The notes beneath the pieces were generated by a model. The model did no database searches. It was not told the DNA's origin and saw only the letters and a program-made list of their open reading frames with translations. A program made the translations under genes and the position numbers. Below are positions 27,238 through 36,242 of a stretch of DNA of 41,673 nucleotides, one piece after another; positions within the stretch are counted from its first letter, which is position 1, and the number at the start of each line of letters is the position of its first letter. Source of the stretch: Candidatus Crickella merdequi (GTDB lineage: Bacteria; Bacillota; Clostridia; Peptostreptococcales; Anaerovoracaceae); assembly GCA_018064645.1 (NCBI GenBank), contig JAGHUT010000017.1, forward strand, positions 1-41,673, in the 5' to 3' direction.

Positions 27238-27265
27238 AAAGCACCGTTTCTACACGGTGCTTTTC
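27238..27265 (+). terminator. Intrinsic terminator
   Basis: AAAGCACCGT-TTCTAC-ACGGTGCTTTT. Confidence 0.85.
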
Positions 27266-27312
27266 TAATTTAAATCCTCTATGTTATAATGAAAATTCGG
27301 AGGAATAAATTA

Positions 27313-28899
27313 ATGATTGATGTAGTAAATGTAAGTATGAATTTCAGCGGTCAGCCACTATTCAAGGATGTTAACCTCAAGTTCACACCAGGCAACTGCT
27401 ACGGCATTATCGGTGCCAACGGGGCAGGCAAGTCAACTTTTCTGAGAATTCTGTCTGGAGATCTTGAGCCTACCAGTGGAGAGGTTTCCATCAAGAAGGG
27501 CGTGAGAATGTCAGTTCTCAAGCAGGACCACTTTGAGTATGATGAATATACAGTTCTTGATACAGTAATTATGGGTAATAAGAGACTGTATGAAGTGATG
27601 AAGGAGAAGGACGCGCTTTATATGAAAGAAGACTTCTCCGATGAGGATGGAATCCGTGCGGCAGAGCTTGAAGGCGAGTTCGCCGAGATGGATGGATGGG
27701 AAGCCGAGTCAGATGCAAGCAGACTTATACAGGGTCTTGGCCTTTCGAACGATATTCTATATACAGAGATGGGTGCACTGACAGGTAAAGAGAAGGTCAA
27801 GGTGCTTCTGGCACAGGCGCTCTTCGGTAATCCGGGAATTATTCTTCTGGATGAGCCTACTAACCATCTGGATGTCAAGGCTATCGCCTGGCTGGAGGAT
27901 TTTCTCATGGATTATGAGGGAACTCTGATTGTTGTATCTCACGACAGACACTTCCTCAATACAGTATGTACAAATATCGTCGATGTAGATTACGGCAAGA
28001 TTAAGATGTTTGTCGGCAACTACGAGTTCTGGTATGAATCATCCCAGCTTGTACAGAGAATGATTAACGATCAGAACAAGAAAAATGCAGAGAAGATCAA
28101 GGAGCTGCAGGCTTTCATTCAGAGATTCTCGGCCAACAAGTCAAAGTCAAAGCAGGCAACCTCAAGAAGGAAGCTGCTCGACAAGCTGTCGGTTGAGGAG
28201 CTTCCTGTTTCCTCAAGAAGGTATCCTTTTGTTGGATTTACAATGGACAGAGAGGCAGGCAAGGAGATCCTGAACGTAGAGGGAATCAGCAAAACCATAG
28301 ACGGGGTTAAGGTTCTCGATAATATAAGCTTCATGGTTAATAAGGGTGACAAGATTGCTCTTGTAGGAGAGAACGAGATTGCCAATACGACTTTAATCAA
28401 GATTCTGATGGGAGAGATGGAACCTGACGAGGGCTCCTTCAAGTGGGGCGTTACTATATCAACATCCTACTTCCCAATGGACAACTCGGAGTTCTTCAAT
28501 GACTGTCATCTCAATATGGTTGACTGGCTCAGCCAGTTCACACCAGAGACAACAGAGACCTTTATGAGAGGATTCCTTGGAAAAATGCTTTTCTCGGGCG
28601 ATGATGTATACAAGGAAGTGAGAGTGCTCTCCGGAGGTGAGAAGGTTCGCTGCATGCTTTCAAGAATGATGCTGTTCGGTTCTAATTTCCTGGTTCTCGA
28701 TCAGCCTACCAACCATCTGGATCTGGAGTCAATAACAGCGGTAAACGATGGACTGAAGGCCTTCAAAGGTAACATGATTTTTGCTTCTCACGACCACGAG
28801 TTCATCAATACAATTGCTAACAGAATCATGGAAATCGACAAAGATGGAAAGCTTACTGACAAGCTTTGCACTTATGATGAATATATCGAAATGAATTAG
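27313..28899 (+). CDS. ABC-F family ATPase (YbiT-like) with degenerate second nucleotide-binding domain
   Basis: First NBD GANGAGKST / LLDEPTNHLD; second NBD GENEIANTT and VLDQPTNHLD. Confidence 0.93.
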   Translation: MIDVVNVSMNFSGQPLFKDVNLKFTPGNCYGIIGANGAGKSTFLRILSGDLEPTSGEVSIKKGVRMSVLKQDHFEYDEYTVLDTVIMGNKRLYEVMKEKDALYMKEDFSDEDGIRAAELEGEFAEMDGWEAESDASRLIQGLGLSNDILYTEMGALTGKEKVKVLLAQALFGNPGIILLDEPTNHLDVKAIAWLEDFLMDYEGTLIVVSHDRHFLNTVCTNIVDVDYGKIKMFVGNYEFWYESSQLVQRMINDQNKKNAEKIKELQAFIQRFSANKSKSKQATSRRKLLDKLSVEELPVSSRRYPFVGFTMDREAGKEILNVEGISKTIDGVKVLDNISFMVNKGDKIALVGENEIANTTLIKILMGEMEPDEGSFKWGVTISTSYFPMDNSEFFNDCHLNMVDWLSQFTPETTETFMRGFLGKMLFSGDDVYKEVRVLSGGEKVRCMLSRMMLFGSNFLVLDQPTNHLDLESITAVNDGLKAFKGNMIFASHDHEFINTIANRIMEIDKDGKLTDKLCTYDEYIEMN

Positions 28900-28914
28900 T
28901 TGTCGGGAGGGTAT

Positions 28915-30057
28915 ATGAAGATTTCAAAGGATTTGTTCCAGCAGATTGTTAAGCTAATGATTGTTGCAGCGCTGCTGGTTCTTGCGGTGATATACAGCTC
29001 ATCTTTTGTAAAAATGGTAGGATTCCTTGTTAACATGATCACGCCATTTCTTCTGGGCGGTGCCATCGCATTCGTTCTAAATATTCCTATGTCTGCTATT
29101 GAGCGCAAGTGGCTTAAGGGCTGGACAGGAACAAAGGCAGAGAGATTCAGACGACCTGCGAGTATGGTGCTGACGATTCTGATTGTTTTTGCAGTTATAG
29201 GACTTCTCTTCGCAACTGTTGTACCTAAGCTTTCGGAGACTGTCGCGGAGATTGCAAAGCAGATGCCTGCATTTCTTGACCAGCTGAGTCGCACTGTTGC
29301 TGGCTGGAATATCCCTGGAGTAAGCAAATACGCTCAGCAGGGTTCACTTCTGGATGTAATCAGCAAGAACTGGGATGCAATCAGCAAGAACCTGTTTAAA
29401 TTCCTTCAGGGTGGAACAACAGAGGTTATTGGACAGACTGTTCATGTCGTGACAGGAATTATCGGTGCATTTGCAACTGGTATTATCGGATTTGTATTCG
29501 CGCTCTACGTGCTTGGACAGAAGGAGAAGCTTGGCGGTCAGTTCAGCAAACTTTTCAAGGCATACCTTCCTGAGAAAGGCTACAGCAAGCTGATTAAAGT
29601 TCTGAGACTTCTCAGCAAAAACTTCAAGAGCTTCATCACTGGACAGTGCCTGGACGCAAGTATTCTGGGAGCGCTGTTCGTGGTAATGATGTTCCTTCTG
29701 AGAATCCCATATGCACTTATGATTGGTGTTGTAATTGCTTTTACTGCGCTTATTCCAATCATCGGAGCCTTCCTTGGATGTTTTGTTGGAGTATTTCTCA
29801 TTGGAATGGAGGATCCGTCAAAGGTTGTCTGGTTCCTTGTTCTGTTTATTATTCTTCAGCAGACTGAAGGTAAACTTATCTATCCAAGAGTAGTTGGAGG
29901 ATCTGTTGGGCTTCCGGCTATCTGGACATTATTTGCTGTATTCGTTGGAGGCAGCCTCTTCGGAGTAGTTGGAATGCTCGCTTTCATTCCTCTTCTTTCA
30001 ACCGTATATGCACTGCTTAGAGATGATGTTAACAGAAGGGTTATAAAGAAATCATAG
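28915..30057 (+). CDS. AI-2E family transporter
   Basis: Polytopic; YPRVVGGSVGLPAIWTLFAVFVGGSLFGVVGMLAFIPL. Confidence 0.92.
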   Translation: MKISKDLFQQIVKLMIVAALLVLAVIYSSSFVKMVGFLVNMITPFLLGGAIAFVLNIPMSAIERKWLKGWTGTKAERFRRPASMVLTILIVFAVIGLLFATVVPKLSETVAEIAKQMPAFLDQLSRTVAGWNIPGVSKYAQQGSLLDVISKNWDAISKNLFKFLQGGTTEVIGQTVHVVTGIIGAFATGIIGFVFALYVLGQKEKLGGQFSKLFKAYLPEKGYSKLIKVLRLLSKNFKSFITGQCLDASILGALFVVMMFLLRIPYALMIGVVIAFTALIPIIGAFLGCFVGVFLIGMEDPSKVVWFLVLFIILQQTEGKLIYPRVVGGSVGLPAIWTLFAVFVGGSLFGVVGMLAFIPLLSTVYALLRDDVNRRVIKKS

Positions 30058-30070
30058 AAGGAGGTTTGAT

Positions 30071-30931
30071 ATGAACTTCAAAAGAATTGCCAAGAAGAGA
30101 AGAGCTAAGGATAGAAAAGGCTGGGGATGGGCAATGATTATATTTGCGCTTATGATGCTTGTCCCAACAGAGAACTACTCCCTTGCGGATAATCTCGGGT
30201 TCTTTGCTTTCTTTGCAGTAATCGGAATTCCTCTTCTTGTCTGGGGGTACATGGATACTGCCAAGTGGAATAAGCTAGAGGCCTGTGTAAATAATGCAGG
30301 TAACACAGTGCTTGCTGATGCTGCAGCAAAGATGGGCAAGTCTGAGAAATGGGTAGCAAACGAACTCCAGAAGATGATCAATGCTGGCTTCTTTGCGACA
30401 CCGCAGGGGCACAATGCAATTGTTGATACAGTTGAGGGCCTCTTCATTGTTACAAAGAATGGCGAGCCGCTGGTGGATGTGTCCAAAGATATGATGGCCA
30501 GAAAGAAGCGCAAAGAGAAGGAGGCTGCTGAACGCTCACAGAGTGAAACAGTCAGAGCTATCCGACAGGCTATTGCTGTTACTGAAGATAAAGAAGCGGT
30601 TCAGATTCTCAAAGATCTCGAAAAATCCTTCAAGAAAGTCGAGAACACTCTCATCGCCAAGCCTGACCTTGAGCAGGACAAGATGGTAATAAAGATGAGA
30701 ACTGAGTACATCCCTGTAATTCTCGACCTTATAAAGAAGCTTAATAATGAAGCGTTTACTGATGAGACTAAATCTCAGATTAAGGAAACACTCGTTACAT
30801 GCACTGAGGCCTTCGATAACTTAAACAAGAGCCTCAATGAGAACGATAACACAATGACACAGGTTGACATTGAAGTTATTAAATCAAAGCTTGCAAGTGA
30901 AGGCTATCTTGATCCGGATTTCGATATTTAA
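30071..30931 (+). CDS. XpaC-like (5-bromo-4-chloroindolyl phosphate hydrolysis) family protein
   Basis: Two N-terminal TMs, helical C-terminus EYIPVILDLIKKLNNEAF. Confidence 0.6.
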   Translation: MNFKRIAKKRRAKDRKGWGWAMIIFALMMLVPTENYSLADNLGFFAFFAVIGIPLLVWGYMDTAKWNKLEACVNNAGNTVLADAAAKMGKSEKWVANELQKMINAGFFATPQGHNAIVDTVEGLFIVTKNGEPLVDVSKDMMARKKRKEKEAAERSQSETVRAIRQAIAVTEDKEAVQILKDLEKSFKKVENTLIAKPDLEQDKMVIKMRTEYIPVILDLIKKLNNEAFTDETKSQIKETLVTCTEAFDNLNKSLNENDNTMTQVDIEVIKSKLASEGYLDPDFDI

Positions 30932-30950
30932 TTAGTTAATAAATATTTGA

Positions 30951-31081
30951 GGCTTCGCCGTGGCTTGGTGCTATACGGCGAAGCTTCTTCTTTGAGACCC
31001 GGTCTTTCGCCGAAAAAAGCATCTCTCTTTGTCGGAAATGTCTCTATAGGAGAGTAGGGTCTCGAATGAGACCCGTTTTTT
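30951..31081 (+). promoter_or_regulatory. Structured intergenic RNA/attenuator-like element ending in an intrinsic terminator
   Basis: GCTTCGCCGT/ACGGCGAAGC stem (30952-30961/30975-30984); GAGACCC 30994-31000; terminator GGGTCTC-GAAT-GAGACCC-GTTTTTT 31057-31081. Confidence 0.6.
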
Positions 31082-31246
31082 GTGAAAAAAGAATCGAATT
31101 CTGTAGTTTTGACACAATCATCGGGTCTCGAAGCAGAGTCTAACCATCTATACGCCAGAAATGAATTGTGAAGAAATGTTTCATGGAACTTTAAACCCAA
31201 AGTGCTATAATCGGATTAACAACAAAGCAAAAAAGGAGAATGCGTC

Positions 31247-31429
31247 ATGCTTGAAGTATTACTGATGCAGTATGAGGATATATTCGGGGAGGCTTTTCCT
31301 CTTGAGGATTTTATGGACAAGAGCGAGATCTCTCTAATTAACATTCTTTATGAATGTGTGCAGACTAACACGCCATACGATTCTGAGATGAAGCCGTCTG
31401 GCAATATCAAGGGACCATCAAGCAAGTAG
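31247..31429 (+). CDS. Small acidic protein of unknown function
   Basis: 60 aa MLEVLLMQYEDIFGEAFPLEDFMDKSE...; AAAAGGAG upstream; 8 nt before msrA start. Confidence 0.7.
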   Translation: MLEVLLMQYEDIFGEAFPLEDFMDKSEISLINILYECVQTNTPYDSEMKPSGNIKGPSSK

Positions 31430-31437
31430 GTGGTACG

Positions 31438-31941
31438 ATGAATAATACTAAAGTAATATATCTTGCCGGTGGCTGCTTCTGGGGAACCGAGCACGCAATG
31501 AGAATGCTCAGAGGCGTTATTGATACAGAGGTTGGCTATGCAAACGGCAGAGTCACGAATCCGACATATGAGGAAGTCTGCACTGGTCTGACCAACGCAG
31601 CTGAGACTGTTAAGGTTGTGTATAATCCGGATGAGGTGGAACTTGAGACGATATTGAAGGCGTATTTTATAATCACAAACCCGGAGTTTGAGAACCGTCA
31701 GGGTTTCGATGTCGGCACGCAGTATAGAAGCGGCATCTACTATGTTGATGAAGCAGATGAGCCGATAATTCGCGATTATCTTGCGGCGGAAGAGCAAAAG
31801 CACGAGGCATTCTATGTGGAACTCGAGCCGCTGGAATCTTTTTATAAGGCTGAAGATTATCACCAGGATTATCTGTTGAAGAACCATAGAGGGTATTGCC
31901 ACGTAATGCCAAGTGATTTCGAACACATTAAATCTTTGTAA
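31438..31941 (+). CDS. msrA: Peptide-methionine (S)-S-oxide reductase
   Basis: AGGCFWGTEHAMRML...GYANGRVTNPTYEEVCTG. Confidence 0.95.
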   Translation: MNNTKVIYLAGGCFWGTEHAMRMLRGVIDTEVGYANGRVTNPTYEEVCTGLTNAAETVKVVYNPDEVELETILKAYFIITNPEFENRQGFDVGTQYRSGIYYVDEADEPIIRDYLAAEEQKHEAFYVELEPLESFYKAEDYHQDYLLKNHRGYCHVMPSDFEHIKSL

Positions 31942-31952
31942 AGGAGTACGAC

Positions 31953-33158
31953 ATGAAAAGAATTCTTGTAGGTCAGTCAGGCGGTCCAACAGCCGTAATT
32001 AATTCTTCGCTTTATGGAGTTATTATGGAAGCGAAGGAGCAGGGATGCGAAGTATATGGAATGATCAACGGAATTGAGGGTTTTCTGGAGGAGAAATACA
32101 TCGACCTTACAGGACAGGATGTTGATTATGAGCTTCTTAAGTGTACTCCGGCATCCTATCTAGGAAGCTGCAGATACAAGCTCCCGGAGAATCTGAATGA
32201 GATTGTGTATCGACTTCTGTTTGAAAAATTCAAGAAGCTTGCCATCGATATTGTTCTTTATATCGGAGGCAATGATTCCATGGATACTGTCGATAAGCTC
32301 AGCAGATATGCTGACGAGATTGAATCAGATATCAAGTTCATTGGAATTCCTAAGACCATTGATAATGACCTTGTCGAGACTGACCACTGCCCGGGTTATG
32401 GATCAGCTGCAAAGTTTGTAGCCGGCACTGTGCGTGATGTAGTGTGGGATGCAGGCGTATACGACAGACCTGTAGTAACCATTGTGGAAATCATGGGTCG
32501 TCACGCAGGCTGGCTTACCGCAGCATCAGTTCTTGCAAGAACTGAATACGAGAAGAATCCACTTCTTATCTATCTTCCTGAGATTGATTTCGATCTTTCA
32601 TCATTCCTGCGTGATGTCAAGGATGCGCTTGAACAGAGCCGTTCGGTAGTTGTCTGTGTTTCTGAGGGCATTAAGGATGCAGCTGGAAAGCTTATCTGCG
32701 AATATGAGGACGAAAGCGTAATGGATCAGTTCGGCCATAAGATGCTGGCTGGAGCAGGTAAGGTTCTGGAGCATTTCATCAAGAGCAGCATCGGCTGCAA
32801 GTGCAGATCAATCGAGCTTAATCTGCCGCAGAGATGCTTCGCCCAGATGGCATCTGCCAAGGATATCGAAGAGGCCGAAATTGTTGGAAGGACAGGTGTA
32901 GCAAAGGCTCTCAAGGGTCAGAGCGGCAGTATGGTTGCCATGATCAGAGCAAGAGAAGAAGGCTATAACATTTCCTATGAGATGGTTCCTGTTACAGATG
33001 TCTGCAACCTGGAGAAAAAATTCCCATCCGACTGGATTGTTAATGGTAACGATATCTCTGACAAATTCTATGATTACGTTGAGCCACTTATTCAGGGTGA
33101 GCATACAGTGGAGTTTGAGGGCGGTCTGCCAAGACTTCTCAAGCCGGCGTATAAATAG
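31953..33158 (+). CDS. 6-phosphofructokinase family, predicted PPi-dependent
   Basis: GGNDSMDT, IPKTIDNDL, MGRHAGWLT motifs. Confidence 0.92.
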   Translation: MKRILVGQSGGPTAVINSSLYGVIMEAKEQGCEVYGMINGIEGFLEEKYIDLTGQDVDYELLKCTPASYLGSCRYKLPENLNEIVYRLLFEKFKKLAIDIVLYIGGNDSMDTVDKLSRYADEIESDIKFIGIPKTIDNDLVETDHCPGYGSAAKFVAGTVRDVVWDAGVYDRPVVTIVEIMGRHAGWLTAASVLARTEYEKNPLLIYLPEIDFDLSSFLRDVKDALEQSRSVVVCVSEGIKDAAGKLICEYEDESVMDQFGHKMLAGAGKVLEHFIKSSIGCKCRSIELNLPQRCFAQMASAKDIEEAEIVGRTGVAKALKGQSGSMVAMIRAREEGYNISYEMVPVTDVCNLEKKFPSDWIVNGNDISDKFYDYVEPLIQGEHTVEFEGGLPRLLKPAYK

Positions 33159-33165
33159 GCATACG

Positions 33166-33199
33166 AAAAAAGACGGTTCATTCGATGAACCGTCTTTTT
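33166..33199. terminator. Bidirectional intrinsic terminator
   Basis: AAAAAGACGGTTCAT-TCG-ATGAACCGTCTTTTT between convergent genes. Confidence 0.92.
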
Positions 33200-33202
33200 G
33201 AC

Positions 33203-33649
33203 TTATTCCATCTCTTCCACGTACTTCTCAAGGTTGTCTCTGATTATCTTGAGGGATTTGTACATGGCTTTGCGGCTTGAATCCGTTACCCCGGACCCGC
33301 CTGTAGAAAGCACCTGGTTGATTCTTTCGTTCAGGGCATCTGTAAGAGTAGCACCCTCATCAGTCAGCTGATATACAGTTCTGTATGAGCGCTTGTTCTC
33401 CGGAAGATCGCACTTAACAAGCTCCTTCTCGTAGAGCTGCTTGAGCGTTCTCGAAATGGCAGCCTTGTCCACACTGCAGAGCTCAGTCAGCTGAGTTGCC
33501 GTAAGGCCATCGCGATGCTGGCTCAACTGGTAGAGGCACATTGTGTGACTCGCCTTGAGGCCGAACTGCTTCATTTCGCTATCCTTGATGCGTTGAATGC
33601 ACCGATTGAGGTCGATGATCATCCCTGCAAAAGCTTCAAATCTATCCAT
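33203..33649 (-). CDS. MarR-family transcriptional regulator
   Basis: LTATQLTELCSVDKAAISRTLKQLYEKELVKCDLPENKRSYRTVYQLTDEG. Confidence 0.9.
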   Translation of the reverse strand: MDRFEAFAGMIIDLNRCIQRIKDSEMKQFGLKASHTMCLYQLSQHRDGLTATQLTELCSVDKAAISRTLKQLYEKELVKCDLPENKRSYRTVYQLTDEGATLTDALNERINQVLSTGGSGVTDSSRKAMYKSLKIIRDNLEKYVEEME

Positions 33650-35349
33650 TACTTATCCTGGTTCTCTCTTTCGTTAATTATGTTCTGAACCTCAACATAA
33701 CGCTTAACCTTACCTGTTGAAGTCTTAACCATCTCCTGATCTGTGAGAATAATACGTCTGATTCTCTTGTAGGTTGGAGTAGTCTCATTGATTAATTCTA
33801 CATCCTCCTTAACCTTAGCGTAAACCTCATCATAGCTCATATTTGGGAAAGCTTCAGGATCATATACCATTTTGAGAGTAACAACAAGGTCTCTCTCATC
33901 CTCTGGTTCAGGAACACCAAGAACTACAGCTTCAGTTGCATAGCTGAGAGGTGCAAGAAGTGACTCCAGCTCCTCAGGGAATACTTTTTTACCGTTCTTG
34001 AGAACGATAACGTTCTTCTTTCTTCCTGTGATGAAGATGAAGCCGTCCTTATCCATGTATGCCAGGTCACCTGTGTGGAACCATCCGTCTACGATTGCCT
34101 CATCTGTAGCCTCCTGGTTCTTGTAGTATCCGAGCATGATTGTTTCACCGCGTGCTATGATTTCTCCGACACCCTTCTCGTCCGGCTCAAAAATCTTAAG
34201 CTCAACACCCTTGTTTGTAATACCGATTGAACCTGGCTTGAGGCGAGTCATTCTCTCAGCTGCAAGTACAGGTGATGTCTCAGTAAGTCCATAGCCCTGG
34301 ATAGCGGTAATTCCGAAAGTCTTGAAGCCCTTGATGCACTCAGCATCTGCAGCAGCACCTCCGATAATGCACAGACGGAGCTTGCCTCCGAATGCCTCGT
34401 GAACAACGCTGAAGAGTTTTCTTCTCACATCAATTCCCAGCTTCAGGAGGATATTACTTACCTTTCCACCCAGCTGCAGCTTCTTCAGCATACCGTTCTT
34501 CTCAGCTGTAAGGAGAACCTTTTTGTACATATTCTCGATGATGAGAGGAACTCCGAAGAAAATTGAAACTCCATACTCCTGAAGGTTCTTCTGGATGTAC
34601 TTCAGTCCGTCACAGTATACAGTTCTTGTGCCGGCAGCGAGGATAACCCACTGACCTGTTGAACCGAAAATGTGATGGTATGGAAGGAATGCGATACTTG
34701 TATCTGTATCTCTTATATCCTCAACTGCAAGTGTGTCGAGGGTGTTTCTGATGATATTGTTCTGTGAGAGCATTACTATCTTCGCAAGTGAAGTTGTTCC
34801 AGAAGTGAAGAGCAGTACTGCAAGAGCATGGTCATCGATTGTAATTGAATCTATGCAGCCTGTGCCATTAACTTCAATCTCTGCAAATCCTTCTTCGAGC
34901 ATTGCGCTGATATCATTGTCACTGCATCCATCAAGAGAGATGATTCCCTCGAGATTAACAATGCCGTTAGAAACAACCTGATTAGCGTTAGCCAGATGGG
35001 ATTTGTCAAAGAAGAGATAGTCAGCCTCGGCTCTCTCGAGCGAAAACTCCAGCTCATCGAACTTGAGTCCCTTGTCCAGCGGAACACTGATTCCTCCTGT
35101 CAGCTGAGTTGCAAGGTATCCAAGCACCCATGTGTACTGGTTGATTCCGGCGAGAGCGATTCTCTTGCCGGCCATTCCGCGCTTAACCATTGATACTGCA
35201 ACAGCCTTAACCTCGCTGTAGAACTCCTTAAAAGTAATATCTCTATATGTAACTTCTTTGCTATCCTTTGTTTTGTTCTTGAGTGTAAAAGCAATGTTGT
35301 TCTCGTGCTGAGCAACAGTTCCCTCAAGCATCATTCTGAAATTAGCCAT
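33649..35349 (-). CDS. AMP-binding acyl-CoA synthetase
   Basis: LLFTSGTTSLAKIVMLSQNN, GYGLTETSP, GWFHTGDLAYMDKDGFIFITGRKKNVIVLKNGKKVFPEE. Confidence 0.93.
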   Translation of the reverse strand: MANFRMMLEGTVAQHENNIAFTLKNKTKDSKEVTYRDITFKEFYSEVKAVAVSMVKRGMAGKRIALAGINQYTWVLGYLATQLTGGISVPLDKGLKFDELEFSLERAEADYLFFDKSHLANANQVVSNGIVNLEGIISLDGCSDNDISAMLEEGFAEIEVNGTGCIDSITIDDHALAVLLFTSGTTSLAKIVMLSQNNIIRNTLDTLAVEDIRDTDTSIAFLPYHHIFGSTGQWVILAAGTRTVYCDGLKYIQKNLQEYGVSIFFGVPLIIENMYKKVLLTAEKNGMLKKLQLGGKVSNILLKLGIDVRRKLFSVVHEAFGGKLRLCIIGGAAADAECIKGFKTFGITAIQGYGLTETSPVLAAERMTRLKPGSIGITNKGVELKIFEPDEKGVGEIIARGETIMLGYYKNQEATDEAIVDGWFHTGDLAYMDKDGFIFITGRKKNVIVLKNGKKVFPEELESLLAPLSYATEAVVLGVPEPEDERDLVVTLKMVYDPEAFPNMSYDEVYAKVKEDVELINETTPTYKRIRRIILTDQEMVKTSTGKVKRYVEVQNIINERENQDK

Positions 35350-35380
35350 TTTCGTCCTCCGTTAGTACTCTGTAAAAAAA

Positions 35381-35436
35381 GATGTTGATTTGTCAACATC
35401 GCTAATTATACTGACGGATGTTGATTTGTCAACATC
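35381..35436 (-). promoter_or_regulatory. Promoter with two identical 20-bp palindromic operators, probable MarR sites
   Basis: GATGTTGATTTGTCAACATC at 35381-35400 and 35417-35436; on minus strand TTGACA-16-TATAAT lies across and between them. Confidence 0.85.
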
Positions 35437-35512
35437 TTATTTTGTAAAAATTTTGTGAAGCTATCGTCAGGTGATATAATGTCGATAAACAGTGATTGAA
35501 GGAGATTTGTAA

Positions 35513-36190
35513 ATGGGCGAGAAATTCAGACTCGACAGATTCCTTGGCGAGTGTGGCCAGGGAACAAGAAGCGAAATCAAGGGCTACATTAAGAAGGGCA
35601 GGGTTACTGTTAACGGCGTTGTCGCAAAGGACAACGGTATGAAGGTAGACACTGACACTGATATTGTCTGTTTCAACGGCGAGGAGATAGTATATGAGAA
35701 ATTCAGATACTTCATGCTCAACAAACCACAGGGTGTTGTAAGTGCAACGAGAGACGGAATAAGCAAGACGGTCCTTGAACTCCTTAGTGGAGAGATTACA
35801 GAGGGGCTTTTCCCTGTGGGACGTCTCGACAAAGACACTGAGGGATTCCTGTTAATTACCAATGACGGACAGCTCGGTCACGAGCTTTTATCACCAAAGA
35901 AGCATGTGGGCAAGAAGTACCTTGCAACTGTAGATGCACCACTTACCGAGGAAGAGATGAGGACTTTTGCAGAGGGGGTAGACATTGGTGACGAGAAAAA
36001 AACCATGCCCGCAGAGATCAGAACTGTTCTCGAGGACTGGGATGACACTGTCTACGAGGTAATTCTGAGAGAAGGAAGATATCATCAGGTCAAAAGAATG
36101 TTTGAGGCTTTTGGAAGCACTGTAACATATCTCAAGAGAGTTTCTATGGGGGATGTTGAACTGGATCCCGAGCTTCAGCCTGGTGAATAG
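35513..36190 (+). CDS. RsuA-family rRNA pseudouridine synthase (C-terminus apparently truncated by TAG)
   Basis: S4 domain + YFMLNKPQGVVSAT...FPVGRLDKDTEGFLLITNDG. Confidence 0.93.
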   Translation: MGEKFRLDRFLGECGQGTRSEIKGYIKKGRVTVNGVVAKDNGMKVDTDTDIVCFNGEEIVYEKFRYFMLNKPQGVVSATRDGISKTVLELLSGEITEGLFPVGRLDKDTEGFLLITNDGQLGHELLSPKKHVGKKYLATVDAPLTEEEMRTFAEGVDIGDEKKTMPAEIRTVLEDWDDTVYEVILREGRYHQVKRMFEAFGSTVTYLKRVSMGDVELDPELQPGE

Positions 36191-36242
36191 AGAAGATTGA
36201 CTGACGAGGAGCTTGCAGCGCTCAAGAGGGAGGATAACTAAA

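Noticed and set aside
36188-36190. TAG stop-codon reassignment in this organism
   Set aside because: Several other genes in the window end normally at TAG (e.g. 9497, 28899, 40096), so amber is used as a stop; only local truncation or readthrough is considered.
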